Under the pieces are notes generated by a model, which worked only from the letters and a program-made list of their open reading frames with translations, was not told where the DNA came from and did no database searches. Source: Dugong dugon (lineage: Eukaryota; Chordata; Mammalia; Sirenia; Dugongidae). From it: 64,000 nt of DNA. Location: contig CM057472.1 of NCBI GenBank assembly GCA_030035585.1, positions 91,013,601-91,077,600 of the forward strand, written 5' to 3'. A program made the translations under genes and the position numbers. Each line of letters opens with the position of its first letter. The first letter of the stretch is position 1. Below are positions 55,385-64,000 of the stretch, piece by piece.

Positions 55385-55967
55385 TTTTTTTTTTTTTTTT
55401 TTTTTAATTGTGCTTTAGAGGAAAGTTTACAGCTCAGGTAAGTTTCTCATACAAAAATTTATACATGTATTGTTATATGACCCTAGTTGCTATCCCCACA
55501 ATGTGACAGCACACTTTCCCTTTCCACCTGGGATTTCCCATATCCATTCAACCAGCTCTTATCCCTTTCTGCCTTCTCATTTTGCCTCCAGACAGGAGCT
55601 ACCCATTTAGTCTCAAATATCTATCCTTTTCATGAGTATTATTTTATGTTTTATAATCCAGTCTAATCTTTGTCTGAAGAGTTGGCTTCAGGAATGGTTT
55701 TAGTTCTGGGTTAACACAGAGTCTGGGGACCATGTCTTCTGGGGTTCCTCTAGTCTTAGTCAGACTATTAAGTCTGGTCTTTTTACATGAATATGAGTTC
55801 TGCAACCCACTTTTCTCCTGCTCCGTCAGGGACCCTCTGTTGTGTCCCTGTCAGGGTGGTCATTGGTTGTAGCCGGCACCATCTAGTTCTTCCGTCTCAG
55901 GCTAATGGAGTCTCTGGTTTATGTGGCCCATTTTGTCTCTTGGGCTAATATTTTCCTTTTGTCTTTG
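55385..55967 (-). mobile_element. 5'-truncated L1 3' UTR inserted in an older L1
   Basis: Long T-run, then 'attgtgctttagaggaaagt', 'tctcatacaaaaatttatac', 'gacaggagctacccatttag' and 'ttgtagccggcaccatctag'. Target duplication gtgtttgtc plus T-run at 55376-55384 and 55968-55976. Confidence 0.92.
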
Positions 55968-56230
55968 GTGTTTGTCTTTTTTTGAATTGATTATATAACA
56001 GTTTTAGAAATATATTTCAGATAGTCACTGTTTGTCAGTTATGTACATTGTCTTTTGGGGTGTCTTTGAGAGTGACTTTTTAGGACACAAAGAAGACTAT
56101 TCTGAAGCATTATATTTTGGTTTGAATAAATGATAATTAATCTTATAAAATTATATAAAATTAAAACTGCATTCCTCCTTGGGCTTTAAGTTTAGCATAA
56201 AAATCTCATTAATATATTTCTAAGTCTAGG
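55968..56230 (-). mobile_element. old L1 ORF2-end relic, right part
   Basis: 'gtttgtctttttttgaattg', 'agttatgtacattgtctttt' and 'ggacacaaagaagactattc' continue the antisense ORF2 pattern interrupted at 55384. Confidence 0.5.
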
Positions 56231-56332
56231 AAGTTTTAAACACATTTAAGTATCTTCCGAATGTTCAGTCCTATTTATTACTGCCCCCACATTCCTTTAA
56301 ATGTTTTGAAGTTCGTTTATAAATTTTACATA

Positions 56333-57153
56333 CAGTCATGTGTCGCTTAATGTCCACGATATGTTCTGTGAAATAGGACTTTATGTGATTTGGATGTTGT
56401 GTAAACACCATGTTAATTTCTAAATGCAACTTTGAGATAGCTGAAGCATTCCTTACAGGGGCAAATTATGCAACAGGCAAGGTAAGCACAGTGCTTACCA
56501 GATCATCTGTAGTGAACAATTTCACATTTTTTCACCACATCAAAGATTTTGCTTCTAGGTACGGCTGGCACCTGTCTCTCTCCCAATCCCACAGCACCTT
56601 CCTGCAGAATCAAAGCCTCTTTTCAAAGTTTCAATCCCTGTAACATGAAAAACATGTGAAACTATGCACTACAGATTAGTAAGTAAGCACAAGTAAGCCC
56701 GTGCTTAGCTTACTTACTGGGTCATTTCCCCATGGCTCCTTATCAGGGGGCAGGGAGGGTCCAGAATTCTGCTCTCTGCTGTCCAGGCCTGAGTCAGTGG
56801 CTGCATCCCAGAAAGCGAGGGCATAGAGAGGGTGCATGCTAAGCTGGTGGAGTCCAGGTACTGGGCTTTTAGGTGAGGCCCTGGGGCACTCAGGAAGGCA
56901 TTAGGCCCTTTGGAGGCCCACACAGCCCTGAAGGCCCAGTTTGCTGAGGATGAGGTCTGGGGCACGAGGCACGCGCAGGGTAGGTTCTCCAAGCAGGAGC
57001 TGGTCCAAGGCGCGAAGGTGGCAGCTCCCTCCTGGCTACGTTTGGTTATATACCCTAGGTCCTATTCTCCCATTTGGATTTCTGAACTTATGGGACCATA
57101 GATGTATATGCAGTCAGACGTTGCTCTAACGGATATTATGCAGTGCATGACTG
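56333..57153 (-). mobile_element. Tigger-like TA-flanked DNA transposon with GC-rich core
   Basis: Inverted termini: left 'cagtcatgtgtcgcttaatg' and right (reverse complement) 'cagtcatgcactgcataata', each next to a TA. Subterminal text ('gatatgttctgtgaaatagg'; 'cttatgggaccatagatgta', 'tatatgcagtcagacgttgc') fits the inverted form of a primate-known TcMar MITE. Bases about 56710-57045 are GC- and CpG-rich and unlike the AT-rich remainder. No transposase domain (no D,D34D-like block) is visible. Confidence 0.75.
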
Positions 57154-57669
57154 TATTTAATGTAATTTTTAATACTACTCTATTAAGTAGTTGCTTTAAT
57201 TAAGAAAATAATCATTCCTGAATACTTAAATAACTCTGATGCCCCAGTAGCAACAAGCTCACCCAGTGCCTGGATCTTGTTTTCTAATAACATTCTCCAG
57301 TGAAAGGACTCAGGGAGTCCTTGGAGTAGTGGCTGATTCTAGGGCTGGGTCAAGGAATATACAAAATAAACCTGGAGCATCTTGTAGTGCCAGAAAGTAA
57401 GGATACTTTCATTAAAACGCACACACATATGCACACAACAATGGGGGTCAAAAGAACACAAGAGCCAACTGAAAAACCATTCAATGGCCAAAGCTAGAAC
57501 AATTTGTGGAAGAAAATAAATAAAATAGCATTGGGTTATCACCTAAAGTATAAAATAAACATTCATGAGTCCATGCTAATATAAATAAATGAATGAAAAA
57601 TGGGGAGAAAAAACCAATTTTCTGTGCAGAAGAATTCCAAATGATTTTCAGAGATACCACCCCCTTCAA

Positions 57670-58390
57670 AGACCACAGCCTTCAGTATGGATTACACCTC
57701 ACCATAAAGAAAACAAAAATCCTCACAGCTGGACCAATAAGCAACATCACGATAAACAGAGAAAAGATCGAAGTTGTCAAGGATTTCATTTTACTTGGAT
57801 CCACAATCAACACCCATGGAAGCAGCAGTCAGGAAATCAAAAGACACATTGCAATGGACAAATGTGCTGCAAAAGACCTCTTTAAAGTGTTGAAAAGCCA
57901 AGATGTCACCTTGAAGACTAAGGTGTGCCTGACCCAAGCCATGGTATTTTCAACCGCATCATATGCATGTGAAAGCTGGACAATGAATAAGGAAGACCGA
58001 AGAAGAGTTGATGTCTTTGAACTGTGGCATTGGTGGAGAATATTGAATATACCATGAACTGCCAAAGAACGAACAAATCTGTCTTGGAAGAGGTACAACC
58101 AGAATGCTCCCTAGAAGGAAGAATGGCGAGACTATGTCTTACATAGTTTAGACATGTTGTAACGAGGGATCAGTCCCTGGAGAAGGACATCATGCTTGGT
58201 AAAGTAGAGGGTCAGGGAAAAAGAGGAAGACCATCAATGAGATGGATTGACACAGTGGCTGCAACAATGGGCTCAAGCATAACAACGGTTATTAATATGG
58301 CGCAGGACTGGGCAGCGTTTCGTTCTGTGGTGCATAGGGTTGCTATGAGTCAGAACTGACTTGACGGCACCTAACAACAACAACAACAAC
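57670..58390 (+). mobile_element. RTE/BovB-clade LINE 3' part
   Basis: 721 bp with an 11-bp duplication acccccttcaa (57659-57669 and 58391-58401) and an (AAC)n tail. The frame 57593-58057 contains HSLQYGLHLTIKKTKIL, LGSTINTHGSSSQEIK, KTKVCLTQAMVF and SYACESWTMNKEDRRR. A TGA at 58055-58057 stops it; remnants of the C-terminal block follow to 58350. Best-preserved RTE C-terminal frame in the window, but lacking the RT active site. Confidence 0.93.
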
Positions 58391-58693
58391 ACCCCCTTCA
58401 AGGAGGTGGAGCAAATGCCCCACTTTTTAAGTGTTGGCTGGGCATAGTGTCTTCTTTACAGAGTATAATATGGAAAATGAAGCAGGGAGGACTTCACAGT
58501 AGAGAAATCTGACAAACGCTCTCAGCCAGGTGATCAATGTTAACATCAACAGTGACATTTCCTTTGACAGTATGATGTGATGAGAATGACACTTTACCTC
58601 TGTCTTCCTTCTAAAAGTAGGTAATCCCAGTCTAATCATGAAAGAAAACATCAGATAAATCCCAACTGAGGGACATTCCACAAAATATCTGAC

Positions 58694-58866
58694 CAAAAAC
58701 AAACAAACAAACCTGTTGCCATCAAGTAGATTCTGATTCATAGTGACCCTATAGGACAGAGTAGAACTGCCTCATACAGTTTCTAAGGGGCACCTGGTGG
58801 ATTCGAACTGCCGACCTTTTGGTTAGAAGCCATAGCACTTAACCAGTACACCACTAGGGTTTCCAG
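58694..58866 (-). mobile_element. AfroSINE-type SINE inside an old L1
   Basis: 'aacctgttgccatcaagtag', 'ggacagagtagaactgcctc', 'gattcgaactgccgaccttt' and 'aaccagtacaccactagggt'. Duplication tatctgac at 58686-58693 and 58867-58874. Confidence 0.94.
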
Positions 58867-59194
58867 TATCTGACGAGTACTCCTCAAATCTGTCCAAGTT
58901 ATCAAAAACAAGAAAAATGTCAGAAACTGTGATAGTCTAGAGAAGCCTAAGGAGAAATGATGAGTAAGTGTAACGTAGTATACCAGATAGGATCCTGGAA
59001 CTTAAAAAGAACATTAGATGCAAATTGGAGAAATCTGAATAAAGTATGGACTTTTAGTTTATAGCAATGTTATTAATATTTGTTCATTAGTTTTGACAAA
59101 CGTACAACAGTATGAATGTAAGATGTTACAACAGTGGAGACTGGATGTGGAGTATATACAAATTCTTTGTACTATCTTTCCAACCTTTCCTCAC

Positions 59195-59340
59195 TTATTT
59201 GTATTGGCATTTCTAGATTGTAAGCATTGAGGGACTGTTTTTTTTTTTTTTTTTGTCTGTTTTATTTATTGTTGTATCTCTAGTACCTAGAACTAGGAGT
59301 ACTACTCAGTGATTATTTGTTGAATGAATAAATTAATAGA
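59195..59340 (+). mobile_element. L2 3' end relic
   Basis: 'tagattgtaagcattgaggg', a T-run (59239-59256), 'tctgttttatttattgttgt', 'tctctagtacctagaactag' and 'ttgttgaatgaataaatta'. Confidence 0.78.
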
Positions 59341-59354
59341 GAATTTTCCATATG

Positions 59355-59406
59355 AATAAAAAATAAAAAAATAAAAAAAAAATAAAAAAATAAAAAAAAT
59401 AAAAAG
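59355..59406 (+). repeat. (A)nT-rich repeat (AAAAAAT)n
   Basis: About 50 bp of A-runs separated by single T. Confidence 0.93.
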
Positions 59407-59734
59407 TCTAGCTCCATTCATGCTAGTCAATTCCCTACTTTCTGAACAGCCTTGGATCTTTCTTCTCCGTAACATTGTACATAGTCTTTTTTTCTCCTTT
59501 ACACATATACATAAATCCTCAACATTGTTTTTTGTTTAAAAAAGCTAATATTTTTCATGAATTGTATTTAGATTTATTCAGAGCACAGTAATCTCCTCTT
59601 CCCTACCCCATCCCATCCTCATATCTAATGGTAACTATTGTCCATACATTCTTGGTAGAATTCTTTTTTTGGCATTAATTACTTACCAACTAGACAGCTA
59701 GACAGAAAAATACAGCATAAGAAAGTATGTGATG

Positions 59735-60155
59735 ATGAGTTTTAGTTCAAATCTCACTTTATCATTTATTTTCTTCTAATCTAGTTACTTACCTTCCTGA
59801 GTTAGTTAACTAATCTATCAGAGATTTGGAAGTTTTTGAGCAATGAGATAATGCATACACAATACCTAAAATACCTAACACAATGGCTATCATATAAAAT
59901 CGTTTGTTGAATGCTAATTTCATTTCTTCCTAGAAAGATTCCCAGGAACTGATGCTTATGGGGGAATGGGAAAGGGAAGGGGATTCTTGTTGTCTAAAGG
60001 TCTGAGCATGGGTTATCAAGGGATTCATCCTGGTTACAGACTGAGTTTCACCACCTTGTATGACAAGGTATGTTATTTTTCTGAATTTCAGTTTTAAATG
60101 GTGATGATAATACCAACTTTTCAAGGTTATTGTAAAAATTCAAGATTATCATTAT
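59735..60155 (+). mobile_element. two MIR-like relics in series
   Basis: First at about 59735-59912 ('gttcaaatctcactttatca', 'agttacttaccttcctgagt', 'atgagataatgcatacacaa'). Second at about 60020-60150 ('ggttacagactgagtttcac', 'tttctgaatttcagttttaa', 'caaggttattgtaaaaattc'). Confidence 0.45.
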
Positions 60156-61349
60156 TAAGTCACTACGGTATGGTAGAACTTTGGTTTAAAAAAAAATTTC
60201 CTTCTTTCATTCTGTTTGATTGAAGAGACCAAGTCTTAATTATCTTTAGATCATTCAGTTACCTAACATTACCCTATTCATATATAGAAGATGCTCAAGA
60301 AATTTTAATTAATGATTGTTTAAGAAAGAAACAAGGAAAATAAAGTATAGCAACAGGAAGATGAAAATAAAGATAGTAAAGACTGCTTTGAGTTTCTGTG
60401 GCATTGCTCTAGCACTGCTACTTTAGTGTCTATGTGGAATCTATTTAAGATGATTTCATTAATAACAGTGTGATTTATGTTTGTGTATGTAAGTTAACTC
60501 TAATTTACACCCTAGGGTAAGTTAGTGTTCACATTACCCTATTTAGGAATTCATGCTTCGTAGGTGGTTAGCCAGCACATCCCATGAAGCACCACAATCA
60601 GAAATCAACACCTTCGGAGGTGGTAACTTAGTGCTCTTTCATGGAAATTCACACAAGAGAGGTTGTTTATTATTAGTGTAAATGGTGTTAAAAATAATTT
60701 TCCATTGGTGAAATAAAGGCCTAATATTGGTGGTTGCTTAGAAACTTTGTGTAGGTGCTATGGCAATTACAGGAATGAGGTGTAAGAATTCAGCAAATTT
60801 CAGAGTGGAATAACATCAGTGTAGTTTTTGGTCTCCTGTGACCCTCTACTTCCTGGAGGACTCTGTCAACTGGACTTACTAATGGCTGGCTGGGTCTGAC
60901 ACCAGAATCTCACTGAGTCTGTCTCCCAAGAGCCTCTCATAAGTCTACTAGTGGGTAGAGTTTAACTACTGAAAAGATGGTGTAGCTCTCTTTATTTCCA
61001 CTTGCTAAAAGTGCTTGTACGTTACTTGGAGGAATTTAGTCTTAAATTTGCTTTGGTTTAACATACTTACCAGTAGTAAAGGTGTAGGGAAAGGGATGTT
61101 AGATTCTACCTAGCTACTCCAGGATAGGTTCTCAATATTTATTTAAAGAATCTATGCTGTGTTAAAAGATGATTTTTTTTTTTTAAAAAAAGGTAAAATC
61201 ATAATTTGCAAACTAAAAATGAGCACATAATAAATATTTTACTTAACTAATCAATTAGTGAGGGAATCAGGATGATGTTATAACTGGTTTAAAGAAAAAT
61301 CCAAAGAACAGACACACTTATAGAATATTGAAATGAAGGGCAAATGGAG
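60156..61349. other. no recognised feature
   Basis: Unique-looking AT-rich sequence; nothing supportable. Confidence 0.5.
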
Positions 61350-62160
61350 GTGTGTAGGGGGCCCCAAGATCACCCTCAGGCTCAATGATTCACTAATAGG
61401 ACTTACATGACTTAGAGGCTGTTATACTCATGGTTACAGTTTATTACAGTTAAATACTGCAGATTAAAATCGGCAAAGGTAAAAGCCACAAAGGACAAAG
61501 TCCATGAGGAATCAAGCACAAGTTCCAGGTGTTCCCTCCCAATTATGCACTAGGATCAGGGGTGGATTAACCAGTAAGGACGGTATGCACTAGCTTGCAT
61601 TGAGCAAGGTACACACGGCCTTGATTGCGTTTACATGCTAATCTATGGTGAACATTTTACATGGACTTCACCACATCTTTGATGTGATGGGGGACAGATA
61701 AAATTGCGCACTGCAGATTGGTGGGAAAGGAAAATTGGGCCCAAGTGTACCTTGCTTATTGAGTAATCTGGCTCTGACTAGGATGCCCTTAATTCTCCCA
61801 GCAAAAATGTGTGACAACATGTGCAATGGGATGCTCACCTAACCCTTGGTGTCCATGACTTTATGGGGGTCAGTCACATATGCATGCAATGTCTGCACAA
61901 CCGACCTCAGCTACTCAGACTGCAGCCCATCCCCAAGAGCAAAAACAGGTATTCACCATAAATCACATTGTTAGGATAAACTTATGTGGTCAAACTGGTA
62001 CAAAGTGTTCCAGAGTATAGAAAAAGCGTACAAAACATTCTTATCAGGAAGAATATTCCAAAGGTTCAGAGGTTATCTCCCAGGAGCCAGCCAAGAGCCA
62101 GTCAAGAAGACAATCCTTTATTTGGAATGTTTAGGAGTTGAGCTACTCATGTCTGTTGAG
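61350..62160 (-). mobile_element. ancient ERV LTR, antisense, host of a hAT element
   Basis: 'gggggccccaagatcaccct', 'caggctcaatgattcactaa', 'tacagtttattacagttaaa', 'tgcccttaattctcccagca', 'accataaatcacattgttag' and 'atctcccaggagccagccaa' recall an antisense mammalian ERV LTR with the 'tttatt' block on this strand. I cannot name the family; the borders are approximate. Confidence 0.5.
61557..61776. mobile_element. hAT-like MITE, 8-bp target duplication
   Basis: 220 bp bounded by actaggat (61549-61556 and 61777-61784). Termini 'caggggtggattaacca' and (reverse complement of the right end) 'cagagccagattactca' form an imperfect inverted repeat. Subterminal 'gcaaggtacac' also occurs inverted on both sides (about 61604 and 61744). 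No ORF. 8-bp duplication plus CAG-starting termini define hAT. Confidence 0.8.
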
Positions 62161-62541
62161 TTAACCCTTTCCTGTTCTGGAGGTAAAACTAGCTTTGTCA
62201 TGGGGGAATGAAGAGGTACTACTATCAGACAGAATTATTTTGCATTGCTATCATTTATCTGCAATTTAAGGAGTTGCAAAATAGCTCCCATAGCATCAGA
62301 ATCAGGTAACACTGTAAAGGGTGTTCTATAGATAATGCTTATTTTTCTATTAAAGCACAGCCTTTTCCTTCTTACTTATGTGAAAATTGAATTAGTTTAA
62401 TTTGCAAATGCAAAGATAACTCACTGTTAATATCTCTTTCTCTATATTATTACTATTATTATTAAGCACTTAGAAAGAGTTTTTAATTCTCCTGGAATTC
62501 AGATTTCTGGGGTCCATGGAGTTGGGGTGACCCACCCAGGC
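62161..62541. other. no recognised feature
   Basis: AT-rich; a short (ATT)n at about 62449-62464. Confidence 0.5.
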
Positions 62542-62954
62542 TGTACAATGAATAAGGAAGACTGAAGAAGACAGAAGAAGAATTGATGCCTTTGAATTAT
62601 GGTGTTGGCGAAAAATATTGAATATACATGAACTGCCAGAAGAATGAACAAATCTGTCTCGGAAGGAGTACATCTGGAATGCTCCTTGGAAGCGAGAATG
62701 GCGAGACTTTGTCTCACCTACTTTGGACATGTTATCAGGAGGGATCAATCCCTGGAAAAGGATATCATGCTTGGTAAAGTAGAGAGTGAATGAAAAAGAG
62801 GAAGACCCTCGACGAGATGGATTGACACAGTGGCTGCAACGATGGGTTCAAGCATAACAATGATTGTGACAATGGCACAGGACCAGACAGTCTTCTGTTC
62901 TGTTGTACACAGGGTGATTAAGAGTTGGAACTGACTCAATGGCACCTAACAACA
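62542..62954 (+). mobile_element. RTE/BovB-clade LINE 3' end
   Basis: 413 bp from 'tgtacaatgaataaggaag' through 'gaagaattgatgcctttgaa', 'ttggacatgttatcaggagg' and 'tgcttggtaaagtagagagt' to 'cacctaacaacaa'. Duplication acccaggc at 62534-62541 and 62955-62962. Confidence 0.92.
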
Positions 62955-62962
62955 ACCCAGGC

Positions 62963-64000
62963 CATCGCTCTGAAGGTGATCTTTTGAACCTGGAGCCATG
63001 AGCGGACTGGTGTCCTAAAAGTCACCTTTAAGTCAAACAATAGTCTTGCTAACCAGTAAAGATCATTTTGCCTTGGACATTGGGCTCTTTTGGAAAATTC
63101 AGGAAATGGAAAATCTGGGGTCTGACTAGAAGCTGGGTTTTGGGGTAAATTATTATTATGTAAACACTTTTTCCATGGCAAGGTCGATAAGATGGGATAA
63201 GAATCTCTGCAGGCTCTTTCATCTTTGGAACATTCTTGACTCCCTAGTTAAAATCTTCCCCTGATTTGTAAATAGTATATTAAATAAACTTCAATCAATT
63301 TCTATTATTGCCTTAGTATGATTTTTATTTTAATAGCTTTAACTCATCATGACTGCATTCAGGATTAACAGAGCATTAGTCTGGTATTAGAGAGACAGAC
63401 CTCCAGAGAAATTCACAGAAAGTGAAACCAGTGTTCACAAACCAGTTCTTGTTCCACATAATTATGCTTCTCTGGACTTGTCACAGACATTTGGGGAAAT
63501 AGATGTTAATCTTTCAAGACAATCTGAAACACAAAAAATGATTCTTATGATTTTAAGTCTTTACTAGCAGTCTAGACAGAAGCTTGAGTAAGCCTGATTC
63601 TCCTCTTTCTTGACTAAGACAACCCATTCAGGTAAACGTTTACTAGGTGCAGGCATTAGCTCCTCCCTTCTTTCTCTTTAAACACATGGATATGACTCGT
63701 TATTGCAGGCCAGGGAAGGCAAACCTGGGCTCTTCCTTGGACCCTGTTGCCCAGTACAACAGGTGAAATTCTCCGATACTGCAATTATCATGTCCTGGTA
63801 AGTCCATGCAAAATATTTTGGAACATTATGTTAATTCACAAACTTACACATTTCCAACCTTGTGATTTTCTTGTCTTCAAAAAGCATTTCAGTGTAGTAA
63901 GTGTCAATTATGTCCCTAAACTCCTGTTTCTCTGGGTGAGGCGAGTCCTCTCCCAAGTTATTTTAACAGCTTTCAATTCAGTCTTTAAGTAAGTAGTAAA
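62963..64000. other. no recognised feature
   Basis: Unique-looking sequence to the window edge. 'aataaac' at about 63281 is an isolated polyadenylation-like hexamer. No gene supported. Confidence 0.5.

Larger units (their letters stand above)
57230..59170 (+). mobile_element. old L1 3' UTR (L1M-type), second copy, twice interrupted
   Basis: Homologous to 5251-6398 in the same order: 'catcttgtagtgccagaaag', 'aatggccaaagctagaacaa', 'catagtgtcttctttacaga', 'cccagtctaatcatgaaaga', 'aatctgaataaagtatggac'. Interrupted by an RTE (57670-58390) and a SINE (58694-58866). Confidence 0.75.

Noticed and set aside
63270-63300. Gene 3' end marked by an AATAAA-like hexamer
   Set aside because: Isolated hexamer in AT-rich DNA with no upstream coding sequence.
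1-64000. CRISPR array, operon or prokaryotic system
   Set aside because: Composition, SINEs, LINEs and LTRs are plainly mammalian; no spaced direct repeats of the CRISPR type.

Overview
This window is gene-poor mammalian DNA from an afrotherian, most probably an elephant or close relative. The call rests on repeat content. About thirty copies of a tRNA-headed SINE match the AfroSINE pattern: a head like 'gccctggtggtgcagtggttaag', a B-box like 'ggcagttcgaatcc', and a tail like 'tatagggttgctatgagtc'. Seven RTE/BovB-clade retrotransposon copies end in (AAC)n, as in elephant RTE1. No host protein-coding gene, rRNA, tRNA gene, CRISPR array or intact virus can be supported. Most open frames lie in or opposite transposons.

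Layout. 1-15 kb: unique sequence with scattered AfroSINEs, L2 and MIR relics, a MaLR-type LTR, an old L1 3' UTR and a possible decayed coding fragment at the left edge. 15.0-23.7 kb: one essentially full-length LINE-1 on the minus strand. It has a GC-rich 5' UTR with about 3.4 tandem monomers of about 295 bp, ORF1, a long inter-ORF spacer, ORF2, and a 3' UTR whose distal module is tandemly duplicated. Both ORFs carry frameshifts or stops, and the reverse-transcriptase active site is altered. 24-32 kb: MIR, L2 and MER5 relics, AfroSINEs, and a solo LTR inside a SINE. 32-44 kb: a cluster of RTE copies (one inside a SINE, one next to a SINE at the same target site), an L1 tail inside a SINE, and a small mariner-like inverted-repeat element. 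44-64 kb: a solo LTR with 5-bp target duplication, an internally deleted RTE with both ends, an LTR carrying an inverted copy of its own 5' part, a nest of L1, LTR and L1, a TA-flanked DNA transposon with an odd GC-rich core, a second old L1 3' UTR hosting an RTE and a SINE, and an LTR hosting a hAT-like element with 8-bp target duplication.

How the parts relate. The SINEs appear to use RTE machinery: RTE and SINE 3' ends share about 30-35 nt. The nested insertions give a relative chronology. MIR, L2, MER5, MaLR and old L1 are the substrate; AfroSINEs inserted into them; and RTE, L1 tails and one LTR inserted into AfroSINEs. Family names come from memory of consensus sequences and were not checked by a search.
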